Below the pieces are notes generated by a model. It was not told the DNA's origin, searched no databases, and worked only from the letters and a program-made list of their open reading frames with translations. The position numbers and the translations under genes were made by a program. A stretch of DNA of 64,000 nt from Thermococcus sibiricus MM 739 (lineage in GTDB: Archaea; Methanobacteriota_B; Thermococci; Thermococcales; Thermococcaceae), in NCBI RefSeq assembly GCF_000022545.1, contig NC_012883.1, positions 496,001 through 560,000 of the forward strand, read 5' to 3'. Below are positions 45,878-55,101 of the stretch, one piece after another (position 1 is the stretch's first letter; every line of letters begins with the position of its first letter).

Positions 45878-46854
45878 ACACATTTCCCTCTCATGTCTAT
45901 TTTGTCCTTAATCTTTTTGCAAGCATTTTTGAGTTTTCGAGCGTTCTCTTCTGGGATTCCATCGTAGGTGAAGTCCCATGTACCCATTTCTATCCCAGCA
46001 GCATATTTTAGTTTATCTTTTTCCCTGAGGAGTGGATAAAACTCAATGTGCAGATGATAGAAGGGGCACTCTCCTTTAAAGGGGGCCTGATACACGGTCA
46101 TCACGTATGGCATTTGTCTTTCAAAAAGAGAATTAAGGGTGCCTGTAGTCACTCTTAGGATATCTGCTAAGTTGAGGATTTCTGCTTGGGTTAGTTGAGT
46201 GAGCCATTGGATGTGTCTTTTTGGATAAATATGTACTTCAAAAGGCCAGTTTGCAAAGAAAGGTAGGAAGAGAATAAAGTCATTATTTTCGTAGATCAAC
46301 CGCTTTCCTTTTAGCTCTTCATCTAATATCTTGCAGAATAGACATTTCTTAAACCGATTATAGTACCTTCTAGAATTCTCCATCTTTAATCGAACCTTCA
46401 ATGGTATGAAGGGCAGAGCGTACAATTGTCCATGGGGGTGGGTTAAACTCACACCTATTTCTTCACCCTTATTTCGAAAAATTGATAGATATGCAATATG
46501 GGGGTTGTTTTTTAATTCTTCTGTGATTTGCTTCCAGAGCTGGACAACCTTAGTCATCTGCTCTATGGAGAGTTCCTCCAAGTCTTTCAATCCATGCTCT
46601 GGGGTTTCCACTATAACACTGCATTGACCAAGAGCACGAGCTTTTTTATAAAAACCCTTACTTTCAGGTTTAGGGGCGTTGAAAGAAAACATTGGGAAAC
46701 GATTAGGAAGTAAGAGCACTTCCCATCCATAACCAGTCTCTTCACCTCCTGGGCAGAAAGGGCAGAAATTTTTAGGCCTCCAAGGTCGGTTCTTTCTCAC
46801 AGCAGAGACCATGATCCATTGTCCGGTTAAGGGGTTATATCGAAGTTCACGCAT
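45874..46854 (-). CDS. galT: galactose-1-phosphate uridylyltransferase
   Basis: Exchanges UMP between UDP-glucose and galactose 1-phosphate (Leloir pathway). The 326-aa protein has the RYNPLTGQWIMVS start, zinc-type CPFC near residue 35, and the active-site HPHGQLY near residue 155 where the central His is uridylylated. HIQWLTQLTQAEI and FYHLHIEFYPLLR complete the HIT-like second half. The first start is uncertain (46860 or 46854). Divergent from the GH1 gene. Confidence 0.93.
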   Translation of the reverse strand: MRELRYNPLTGQWIMVSAVRKNRPWRPKNFCPFCPGGEETGYGWEVLLLPNRFPMFSFNAPKPESKGFYKKARALGQCSVIVETPEHGLKDLEELSIEQMTKVVQLWKQITEELKNNPHIAYLSIFRNKGEEIGVSLTHPHGQLYALPFIPLKVRLKMENSRRYYNRFKKCLFCKILDEELKGKRLIYENNDFILFLPFFANWPFEVHIYPKRHIQWLTQLTQAEILNLADILRVTTGTLNSLFERQMPYVMTVYQAPFKGECPFYHLHIEFYPLLREKDKLKYAAGIEMGTWDFTYDGIPEENARKLKNACKKIKDKIDMRGKCV

Positions 46855-46908
46855 AACCATCACAATAGATTTAAGACATAACCACAAATAAATAATTTGG
46901 TGAATGCT
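46855..46908. promoter_or_regulatory. compact divergent promoter of galT and the GH1 gene
   Basis: Only about 54 bases separate the two starts. Minus strand: AAATTATTTATTTG at about 46884-46898 acts as TATA for galT, with a very short leader. Plus strand: AGATTTAAGACA at about 46867-46878 for the glycosidase. The boxes overlap, so initiation in one direction may exclude the other. Confidence 0.5.
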
Positions 46909-48171
46909 GTGATTGTGTTTCCCAAGTCCTTTCTTTTTGGAACTGCCACATCCTCTCATCAGATTGAAGGCAATAACAAGTGGAATGACTGGTGGTACTA
47001 CGAGCAAATAGGAAAGCTTCCCTACAAGTCTGGAAAGGCCTGCAACCACTGGGAACTTTATAAAGAAGATATATCACTGATGCATTCCCTTGGCTATGAT
47101 GGATATCGTTTTTCTATAGAATGGAGCCGCATCTTTCCAAAGGAAAACGAGATTGATGAAAATGCATTAAACAGGTATCTGGAGATTATTGAGCTTCTAG
47201 TTAAGAGCGGCATAACCCCGAATGTAACATTGCATCATTTTACTTCCCCCATTTGGTTTATGCAGAGGGGAGGGTTTGCAAAAGAAGAGAACCTAAAATA
47301 CTGGGAGCAATATGTTGAGACAGTTGCTGGGATTTTAAAGGATGTTAAACTTGTTGCAACTTTTAATGAACCCATGGTCTATGTTATGATGGGTTACTTA
47401 ACTGCCTATTGGCCTCCTTTTGTAAAGAGTCCATTCAAAGCATTTAAAGTCGCTGCAAACCTTCTCAAGGCACATGCATTGGCGTATGAAATTCTTAGTA
47501 GCAGGCTTAAAGTTGGGATAGTAAAGAACATACCCATAATGCTCGCAGCAAGTTATATGGAAAGAGACAAAAAAGCAGCAGAAAAGGCTGATAATCTTTT
47601 TAATTGGAATTTCCTCGATGCAATATGGAGTGGCAAGCTTAAAGGTGTTCTCAGCACTTACACTGTTCCTGAGAGCGATGTCGATTTTATAGGGGTCAAC
47701 TATTACACGGCTAGCGAGGTAAAGTACAGCTGGAACCCAATTAAATTCTTTTTTGAGGCGAAATTAGCAGATTTGAGTGAGAGAAAGACCCAAATGGGGT
47801 GGAGCGTTTATCCTGAGGGTATATACAAAGCAATAACTGCAGTTTCTCGTTATGAGAAGCCAATGTACATCACAGAAAATGGCATAGCAACACTGGACGA
47901 CGAGTGGAGGAAAGAGTTTGTTGTCCAGCATCTTCAATACGTGCAAAAGGCCATAGATGAGGGGTATGATGTTAGAGGGTATTTCTACTGGTCTTTTATG
48001 GACAACTACGAGTGGAAAGAGGGATTTGAGCCCAGATTTGGACTGATTGAGATTGATTATAAGACATATGAAAGGAAACCGAGGGAAAGCGCTTATGTTT
48101 ATGGAGAAATAGCTCAGAAGAAAGAAATAAGCGAAGAATTAATCAAAAAATATGGATTAAAAGGCCTTTGA
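46909..48171 (+). CDS. family 1 beta-glycosidase (BGPh-like)
   Basis: A retaining glycosidase of about 420 aa. GTATSSHQIEGNN near the start, the acid/base Glu in ATFNEPMVYVMMGY and the nucleophile Glu in YITENGIAT, plus the YFYWSFMDNYEWKEGF segment are all GH1 hallmarks. It closely resembles the 423-aa membrane-associated beta-glycosidase of P. horikoshii, which prefers alkyl glycosides. No signal peptide is visible. Start uncertain: GTG at 46909 or 46915, or TTG at 46897. Its end overlaps the MFS transporter gene by 15 bases on the other strand. Confidence 0.92.
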   Translation: MIVFPKSFLFGTATSSHQIEGNNKWNDWWYYEQIGKLPYKSGKACNHWELYKEDISLMHSLGYDGYRFSIEWSRIFPKENEIDENALNRYLEIIELLVKSGITPNVTLHHFTSPIWFMQRGGFAKEENLKYWEQYVETVAGILKDVKLVATFNEPMVYVMMGYLTAYWPPFVKSPFKAFKVAANLLKAHALAYEILSSRLKVGIVKNIPIMLAASYMERDKKAAEKADNLFNWNFLDAIWSGKLKGVLSTYTVPESDVDFIGVNYYTASEVKYSWNPIKFFFEAKLADLSERKTQMGWSVYPEGIYKAITAVSRYEKPMYITENGIATLDDEWRKEFVVQHLQYVQKAIDEGYDVRGYFYWSFMDNYEWKEGFEPRFGLIEIDYKTYERKPRESAYVYGEIAQKKEISEELIKKYGLKGL

Positions 48172-49485
48172 TAATTCAATGGCTCTCTTTTTTAATGTTT
48201 CTTTTACCATATCTCTATCTTCTGGATAGCTCTTCCTTATCCAAAGCCATACTGCTGCACAGGGTATCCAAAAGAGAGCTCCGATTAGAAGTGTGTATTC
48301 ATATGCCAATGCATCTGAATAGCCAGCACTTCTCAGAGTTTCTATTAGAAAACCCCCGAATAGGGGCCCTGTGGCCTTTCCCACATTGTCCAGTATATTG
48401 AAAAGTCCAAAAACTGTCCCTCGATCTTCAGGGAGATTTACTTGAGATACTATTGCTCTCACGTTTGGGCCGGCATAGGAAACAAACTGAATTAAAACAA
48501 AGGAATATATCATTAAACCAATCCAGTGAATTAAAGTCAACTCGCTGGGGAGAGGGTAGATGATCATGCCTATAGCGGCTATCATGCCCAAGAAAATTGC
48601 CAGACCAGTTATAATGGCTCTTCCTCCTTTTTCTCGTGCTTCAAAGTAGTCTCCTGCGAATCCTCCTAGTAGGCTACCTATGACTGTGGAAAGGCCAACT
48701 AGCAGGAGTACAAAGGTAGCTGTGCTTTTTTCCATTCCCCTTGTAACTATAAAGAATGATACAAGCCAGTACATTATGATACCCCATGGAACTGTCCCTA
48801 TTATTCCCTGGATGAATATGAGGATATTAGTTCTCGTTTTAAGGGATTTTTTGATAACTTCCTTATTCAGTCGATACGTGTACTCATAGCCTTTTTCCAG
48901 AACCTTCTTAAGCTCTTTTTCCCCTTCTCCTCTTCTTGGCTCTTCAGCCACGATATAGAAGAGCGGTGCAAGGATAAAGTTTGGTACAGCTGCAATTATG
49001 AAAGGTGGTCGCCAGCTGGTTATAAGCCCTGCCACTATCATACCGAAGAGAGTACCAAATCCAAAGGCTGTCTCGATATATGCATATCCCCTCCCTCTCT
49101 TTTCTTCCTCGAACATATCCGCTATTAGGGAGTACCCTATCGGAATTATGGAACCTATTCCGATACCAGTTAAAAACCGCATTGCCAGTAGCTGATAGTA
49201 GTTTTGAACATAGGCCGTTAAAAAGCATGGAATTTCTCCGAGAAGGACTCCAATAACAAGGAGCTTTTTTCTCTGTCCTATGTCAGATAAGAAACCCCAA
49301 ACTATTGTTATCAGAGCACTTGTGGCCACAAAAATCGTTGAAACAAGGCCCATTTGAGTTTCAGTGATCCCGAATTCTGCCATTATCTGCTGATAATTTG
49401 GAGGTAGAAGATTCTGATCAGCCATTAAAAAAGCTGCCATCAGTACGAGCAATACAATTGAGATTTTCCTTCTAAGATTTCTCAT
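48157..49485 (-). CDS. MFS transporter, probably for sugars or galactosides
   Basis: A 442-aa major facilitator with twelve predicted helices. The loop 2-3 motif GFLSDIGQRKKLL is the MFS signature, and RFLTGIGIGSIIPIGYSLIADMF and FGLFNILDNVGKATGPLFGG are typical for the two halves. A charged cytoplasmic loop (GEGEKELKKVLEKGY) links them. The location between GH57 galactosidase and GH1 glycosidase suggests uptake of galactosides. GGGGTGAGG precedes the ATG at 49485, overlapping the galactosidase end by 14 bases. Confidence 0.85.
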   Translation of the reverse strand: MRNLRRKISIVLLVLMAAFLMADQNLLPPNYQQIMAEFGITETQMGLVSTIFVATSALITIVWGFLSDIGQRKKLLVIGVLLGEIPCFLTAYVQNYYQLLAMRFLTGIGIGSIIPIGYSLIADMFEEEKRGRGYAYIETAFGFGTLFGMIVAGLITSWRPPFIIAAVPNFILAPLFYIVAEEPRRGEGEKELKKVLEKGYEYTYRLNKEVIKKSLKTRTNILIFIQGIIGTVPWGIIMYWLVSFFIVTRGMEKSTATFVLLLVGLSTVIGSLLGGFAGDYFEAREKGGRAIITGLAIFLGMIAAIGMIIYPLPSELTLIHWIGLMIYSFVLIQFVSYAGPNVRAIVSQVNLPEDRGTVFGLFNILDNVGKATGPLFGGFLIETLRSAGYSDALAYEYTLLIGALFWIPCAAVWLWIRKSYPEDRDMVKETLKKRAIELSKAF

Positions 49486-50566
49486 CCTCACCCCTCCAAG
49501 ACTTATAAATTGCTTTGAATGCATCTAACCTCCTCTCAGGAAGAGGTTCCCACCCTCTGGCGTCACTATTCTCTGCAAAGAATGCTAATTCTCCCTCCAA
49601 TCCTATGGAAAGCATATTCAATCGTGCATTGCCTTCATCTTTGGTCCATATGTCCAAACTCTTGTCGGGGGCCCAGCTTGAGGTTCTTAGGTAGAGTCTT
49701 CTTCCGCTGTGCTTAAGTTCCGAAGGCAGGCATACTGTATCATTGAGATGATCAAGGAGCATTAAGAGACTATCAATATTCATTTTATAGCCTGCAATAT
49801 CGCGGTAGCCAAGAAACTCTATGTCTGTGCCATACAGAAGTATTTCATCCTTTTCCTTTATCCAGGAGGCTGCTTTCTTTGGGTTCATTAATGGGAAGTT
49901 TCCAATTCCAAGCATTATGGTGGTATTTATGGCCACCCATACTGGAACTGCATCGATCTCTTTAACTGCTTCAAGGGCCACTTTACCGCTAAAAGCTAAT
50001 TTAACTGCTCTTTTCAGCTCCCGAATACCAAGAAAATAATTTAGATACACAAACCCCTCTCCCCGTTGAGCTCGTATGAGGTGGGGATAAAGCGGTTTTA
50101 TATGTCTTATTGCAGAATTTAGATGGTTTGAGAGCAACATTGCTTCACCGTCTGCAAATAGGTACTCATAACTATTGTCCTTTAATATAGCTGGAATCAG
50201 TGGATCATATGCTAACTCCGGAAGCCAGAAGCCTTTTGGAGAAGTGTCTAGGATTTTTTCCTTAACTTCTTTGTCTTTTTGCACCTGTGCTTCAACTCTG
50301 TTAAGAGGAAGAAGGGGCAAAATTGCATGCGTGTAACTGGTTCCAAGGATTTCAATTAAACCAACTTCAATGCCTTCTTTGATTAGAGAAATTATTTCAT
50401 TGGGGAGGATTTCAAGGGTATAACCAGTTACATTAAGACCGAAGGGAATTTCAGCTTTAATTAACTTTGATATAACGGGAAAATATGCTTTCTCAATGAC
50501 TGTTGGAATTTCATTTTTTGGAATCTCTGCATATTGTAAATTCCCGTGGAAAACCAATGCTCTCAC
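49472..50566 (-). CDS. galA: GH57 family alpha-galactosidase-like protein
   Basis: A 364-aa GH57 glycosidase matching the size and context of the P. furiosus alpha-galactosidase encoded next to galK. LVFHGNLQYAEIP at the N-terminus and GFWLPELAYDPLIPAIL, with Glu as the likely nucleophile, follow GH57 motif order, and GTDIEFLGYRD gives the second acid. It starts with GTG at 50566 directly after galK; GGGGTGA is the ribosome binding site. Confidence 0.88.
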   Translation of the reverse strand: MRALVFHGNLQYAEIPKNEIPTVIEKAYFPVISKLIKAEIPFGLNVTGYTLEILPNEIISLIKEGIEVGLIEILGTSYTHAILPLLPLNRVEAQVQKDKEVKEKILDTSPKGFWLPELAYDPLIPAILKDNSYEYLFADGEAMLLSNHLNSAIRHIKPLYPHLIRAQRGEGFVYLNYFLGIRELKRAVKLAFSGKVALEAVKEIDAVPVWVAINTTIMLGIGNFPLMNPKKAASWIKEKDEILLYGTDIEFLGYRDIAGYKMNIDSLLMLLDHLNDTVCLPSELKHSGRRLYLRTSSWAPDKSLDIWTKDEGNARLNMLSIGLEGELAFFAENSDARGWEPLPERRLDAFKAIYKSWRGEDEKS

Positions 50567-51643
<1,077 letters not shown>

Positions 51644-51706
51644 CTATAAATCTCTTTCTCCGAAGGTTTTTAATGGGGATAGAATGTACTATCAAGGGGG
51701 ATCGAT

Positions 51707-52642
51707 GTGGAGCGTGAGATAATAGAACTCTTCATGAGACACCTTAAACTTCAGGGAGATTTACCTTTAGGAGACGATGCTGGTGCAATAAAATGGAAAA
51801 ATGAATGGTTAGTGGTCACAAATGACATGTTGGTGCGAACTACAGATGTTCCTGATATAATGACACCTGAACAGGTAGGATTTAAGGTCTTCACAATGAA
51901 TGTTAGTGATGTTGCAGCTATGGGTGCAACGCCAATAGGTTTTCTGTTTTCCATTGGAGTCCCAAGAGATTTTGAGAGGGATTATTTAGAAGGGATTTCA
52001 AGGGGAATTGCTAGGGCATCTGAGTTTTATAGAACGCCAATAATAAGTGCTGATACAAATGAAGCCTGTGACCTAATAATTGATGGAATAGCTGTTGGAA
52101 AGACTAAAAGATTACTTACGAGAAGCGGTGCAAAAATTGGGGACTTGGTCTGTGTTACTGGAGATATTGGGAGAGCTCTGGCCGGGCTTAAAGTGTATTT
52201 TAGGAATCTTAAGATAGGAGAGAGGACAAGAAAGGTGCTTTACGAGAAGCTTTTGGAGCCAAAGGCGAGGATTAAAGAGGGTCAGGTTTTAAGCAAATAT
52301 GCAAATGCAGCGATAGACATAAGCGATGGCATGAGCAAAGAACTGCACTTAATAGCAGAAATGAGCAAAGTAAAGATAATAATCAATGCGGAAAAGCTCC
52401 CTATAAGGGAGGAGGTTTTTGAAGTTGCTGAGCTCTTGGGCTTAGACCCTATTGAGGTTGCCTTAGCTTCTGGAGAAGAGTTTGAGCTCATCTTTACGAT
52501 TCCTGAGGAGCACTTGGATCAGCTTGACTTTGATTTCGCAGTGATTGGAAGAGTCGAAAAGGGAGAAGGAGTTTACCTAAGGAGGAATGGAAAACTCGAA
52601 AAAATGCCAGTTTTGGGGTGGGAGCATCTTTCGAAGTTTTAA
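51707..52642 (+). CDS. thiL: thiamine-monophosphate kinase
   Basis: Phosphorylates thiamine phosphate to thiamine diphosphate. A 311-aa PurM-like ATPase: GDDAGAIKW near the N-terminus, the Asp-rich TNDMLVRTTDVPDIMTPEQVG, TMNVSDVAAMGATPIGF and ISADTNEACDLIIDG bind magnesium and ATP, and CVTGDIGRALAGLKVY fits ThiL. Start GTG at 51707 after GGGGGATC. It lies alone between galK and the toxin-antitoxin stretch. Confidence 0.92.
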   Translation: MEREIIELFMRHLKLQGDLPLGDDAGAIKWKNEWLVVTNDMLVRTTDVPDIMTPEQVGFKVFTMNVSDVAAMGATPIGFLFSIGVPRDFERDYLEGISRGIARASEFYRTPIISADTNEACDLIIDGIAVGKTKRLLTRSGAKIGDLVCVTGDIGRALAGLKVYFRNLKIGERTRKVLYEKLLEPKARIKEGQVLSKYANAAIDISDGMSKELHLIAEMSKVKIIINAEKLPIREEVFEVAELLGLDPIEVALASGEEFELIFTIPEEHLDQLDFDFAVIGRVEKGEGVYLRRNGKLEKMPVLGWEHLSKF

Positions 52643-52767
52643 AGCAATGTAGGGAACGCCTTTTTGCGCGCTAAATTTCCCTTCAGACTATGAGGAAGTT
52701 TAAATGCTTGCCCCTCTATACCAAAACTTTTTATCTCTTCTGATTTTATTTATCTAATGGTGAGGTT

Positions 52768-53180
52768 ATGGACATTTTCCTCGACTGAAAAAGGACTTCA
52801 AAGATTTCAAAACCTCCTGCTTAGCCATAGTTCTTTATGGTTCATATGCTAAAGGCTCACCTACAAAAAGGAGTGATGTAGATATCTGCCTGATTAAACC
52901 AAAAGAAGGTGTATATGAGAGGGTACTGAAGAAGCTTGGCGAGAAATATGATATAAAAGTTTTTGAGGAACTTCCGCTTTATATTCAAATTGATATTATA
53001 AAAAACCATAAGGTAGTTTATGAGAATGAGCTTGAACTTTCCGAATACTTCTACCAATTTAGAAAGCTCTGGAAAGATATGGAGCATCGCATAAAAGAAA
53101 ATCAGTTTTCAAGTGTTAGGGAAAAGATAGATTTGAGGAGGAGAGCAAATGAGAAGGCAAAGATACTTAGAAAAACTTGA
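52768..53180 (+). pseudogene. MNT-type nucleotidyltransferase (antitoxin), frameshifted near its start
   Basis: From ATG 52768 the frame (MDIFLD) stops at once at 52786-52788. Adding one base there yields a full minimal nucleotidyltransferase ending at 53180: VLYGSYAKGSPTKRSDVDIC is the GSx10DxD motif. The protein would be about 137 aa. MNT antitoxins partner HEPN toxins and modify them by nucleotide transfer. No homopolymer explains the shift, so decay is more likely than sequencing error. A later start that skips the shift cannot be excluded. Confidence 0.7.
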
Positions 53181-53552
53181 AAAGTTTGAGGAAGAATATC
53201 GCTTTATTAAACGACATGAGATGAAGGATGAAGTGACTCAAAGAGCGCTCTTATATTCTCTCTAGCTCTGTGTGGACATAGCTATGGATGTTGTTGCAAT
53301 GTTAACCAAAGATTTGGGAATAACTGTTGAAGATGACTATACAAACATTAAAGACTTTTGGAGAATGGAATTCTCTTGGAAAAGGAAGCAGGACTTCTTA
53401 GGCAATTTAACGCTGTAAGAAACGCAATTGTTCATAAATACGACAGACTAAATTTGAAAATCATAAACGAAGCCCTTAATAGGGTCGATGAGCTGTACAA
53501 CATTGTTATAAAATTGATTGAGAGTTATGAATCTTTGGTCTCATTGCAATAA
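53149..53552 (+). pseudogene. HEPN-domain toxin with an in-frame stop and a frameshift
   Basis: Follows the MNT gene with 32 bases of overlap, as in functional MNT-HEPN pairs. The frame MRRQRYLEKLEKFEEEYRFI runs to a TAG at 53263, where CAG (Gln) would be expected (SL-stop-LCVDIAM). A second break near 53351-53360 shifts the frame by one base. The last part holds RNAIVHKY, the HEPN catalytic RX4-6H motif. Two independent lesions make this a decayed toxin gene. Confidence 0.75.
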
Positions 53553-53600
53553 CTGAGCGAAATCCTAATAACTTCCCTCCCCAACTATCTCTGATGCATT

Positions 53601-54266
53601 ATGAAGAGGATAAAGTTTAGGATTCCGATTGACAAAGTTAATTATGAATTTTTCAATGCCTTTAAGTGGTTCATGGATCTGGTTGAGTGGGGCTATGGAG
53701 ATACTTACTTCTTCCTCGGAAGCGACGTGGTGAAGCTTGTGGAGATTAAGTTCAAAGAAGACTTAAAAGCAGAAGAAATTGTTAAGAAACTCCTTGAAAT
53801 CCCTCACGTTAGAGATGCCAAGCTTATTCCAAAGAACGACCACTATCTCCTCTACGTGAGAGCCAACATTTTTGAGGCACCTTTTCCCAAAAACGTCCTG
53901 GAGGTTTTTGATATTCAAAAGAAGGGCGTAGTGGTGTTCGAAAAGGGCACATTCACATCCAAAGAAATTTATTTATACGTGATCTGTGAGGATGAGCTTG
54001 TGGGGGACGTTATCTCAGTGGTAAAGAAAGTGTATGGCGGGGAGCTGGTAAGCATAGAGGAGTATTCTCCAGAAGATAATCCCCTCTCAAAGCTCACCGG
54101 AAAGCAGCTTGAAACATTGCTCCTGGCATATAAGAGCGGTTATTTCGATGATCCTAGGAGGATAACCCTTAGGGAGCTCGCCGAGATGCTGAACCTGAGC
54201 CCTTCAACTGTGAAGGAGCATTTGAGGAAAGCCCAGAGAAAAATCTTTGAGGAGCTTATAGGCTAA
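53601..54266 (+). CDS. HTH-10 (bacterio-opsin activator-like) transcriptional regulator
   Basis: A 221-aa regulator. The C-terminal 50 residues, LTGKQLETLLLAYKSGYFDDP and then RRITLRELAEMLNLSPSTVKEH and LRKAQRKIFEEL, are the HTH-10 DNA-binding domain. The N-terminal 165 residues form a beta-rich domain of unknown ligand (YFFLGSDVVKLVEIKF, VVVFEKGTFTSKEIYLYVI). It stands between the decayed MNT-HEPN pair and the intact VapBC pair; whether it controls either is unknown. Confidence 0.82.
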   Translation: MKRIKFRIPIDKVNYEFFNAFKWFMDLVEWGYGDTYFFLGSDVVKLVEIKFKEDLKAEEIVKKLLEIPHVRDAKLIPKNDHYLLYVRANIFEAPFPKNVLEVFDIQKKGVVVFEKGTFTSKEIYLYVICEDELVGDVISVVKKVYGGELVSIEEYSPEDNPLSKLTGKQLETLLLAYKSGYFDDPRRITLRELAEMLNLSPSTVKEHLRKAQRKIFEELIG

Positions 54267-54268
54267 TT

Positions 54269-54304
54269 TCTTACCGAAATCTTTAAATCATCTTTTCGGT
54301 AATT
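54269..54304 (+). promoter_or_regulatory. vapBC promoter embedded in an operator-like inverted repeat
   Basis: TTACCGAAA (54271-54279) and TTTCGGTAA (54294-54302) are perfect 9-bp inverted arms separated by 14 bases that contain the TATA box CTTTAAATC. The left arm overlaps the BRE and the right arm the predicted start of transcription. A dimeric antitoxin bound here would block the polymerase. Confidence 0.7.
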
Positions 54305-54322
54305 ACCTATAGAGGGAGGCCT

Positions 54323-54592
54323 ATGGGAAAAATCAAAACCAGCATTTATATTGATGCCGAACTATGGTGGGAATTAAAGAAAGATGCTGCTGAAGAGAAA
54401 AAGGATTTGAGTAAACTTCTTGAAGAGATTATTTCAGAGGAGCTTCTTTTAGGCGTGGAAGATTCTTTGAGAGGGATGATCAGAGAATTTGAGGAAAAAA
54501 TTGAATTTGAACCTGTTATTGCGAAAGAAAGTGTTAGTGAACTCGTAAGGGCGATGCGGGATGAGCGGGAAGACAGTATACTTGGACAGTAA
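54323..54592 (+). CDS. VapB-type antitoxin
   Basis: An 89-aa antitoxin-like protein: the N-terminal TSIYIDAELWWELKKDAAEEK is a ribbon-helix-helix-like DNA-binding segment, and the acidic C-terminal half (GVEDSLRGMIREFEEKIEFEP) could neutralise the toxin. GAGGGAGG precedes the ATG. Its end overlaps the toxin gene by 32 bases. It is probably autorepressing via the inverted repeat in its promoter. Confidence 0.78.
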   Translation: MGKIKTSIYIDAELWWELKKDAAEEKKDLSKLLEEIISEELLLGVEDSLRGMIREFEEKIEFEPVIAKESVSELVRAMRDEREDSILGQ

Positions 54593-55013
54593 TGCCATAA
54601 TTAAACGCTACGTAAAGGAAAAGAACAGCGAAGAAATCATTAAACTCTACAGAAAAGCGTATAATGGAGAAGTTAAGCTCTCATTCAGTCTCTGGAATAT
54701 AGGTGAGGTGTTAGGGGTTCTTGATAAAGCAAGAAGGCTTGAAAGGCTTGATATAGAGAGTTATGAGTTAGTTAGGGCCAGATTTCTCTCTGAAACTCTT
54801 AGAATGAAGCAATTAGGGATATTAAGGCTTATTCCTGTGCATGCGTCAATACTTGAAAAGAGCTGGCAGCTGATAGAAAAATATCACATATATCAAGCTG
54901 ATGCCCTCCAGATCCTCTCATCAAAAAGGATAAATGTGGATGAATTTTATACCGGGGATAAAAGATTGAACGAAGTTGCTATCTCAGAGGGATTGAACTC
55001 GGTTATTGTTTGA
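54561..55013 (+). CDS. VapC toxin, PIN-domain ribonuclease
   Basis: A 150-aa PIN domain RNase. All acidic residues expected are present: Asp in VYLDSNAIIKRY near residue 9, Glu in SLWNIGEVLGVL near 49, Asp in YQADALQILSS near 113 and Asp in YTGDKRLNEVA near 131. The first gene of the pair lies before it with overlap. In contrast with two neighbouring toxin-antitoxin relics, both reading frames are intact. Confidence 0.9.
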   Translation: MSGKTVYLDSNAIIKRYVKEKNSEEIIKLYRKAYNGEVKLSFSLWNIGEVLGVLDKARRLERLDIESYELVRARFLSETLRMKQLGILRLIPVHASILEKSWQLIEKYHIYQADALQILSSKRINVDEFYTGDKRLNEVAISEGLNSVIV

Positions 55014-55040
55014 GTTATATTATGTAACCTACTCAAATGT

Positions 55041-55056
55041 CCCGCACATGTGCGGG
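55041..55056. repeat. perfect 16-bp palindrome CCCGCACATGTGCGGG
   Basis: Lies between the VapC stop and the ABC transporter start, in an otherwise AT-rich region. It can form a GC-rich cruciform or hairpin, or bind a dimeric regulator of the ABC operon. No T run follows at once, so it is not a standard terminator. Confidence 0.7.
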
Positions 55057-55101
55057 GTTAACTATAACTACTTCTAGCGCCTATTTTAAATTGGTGAAAG
55101 C

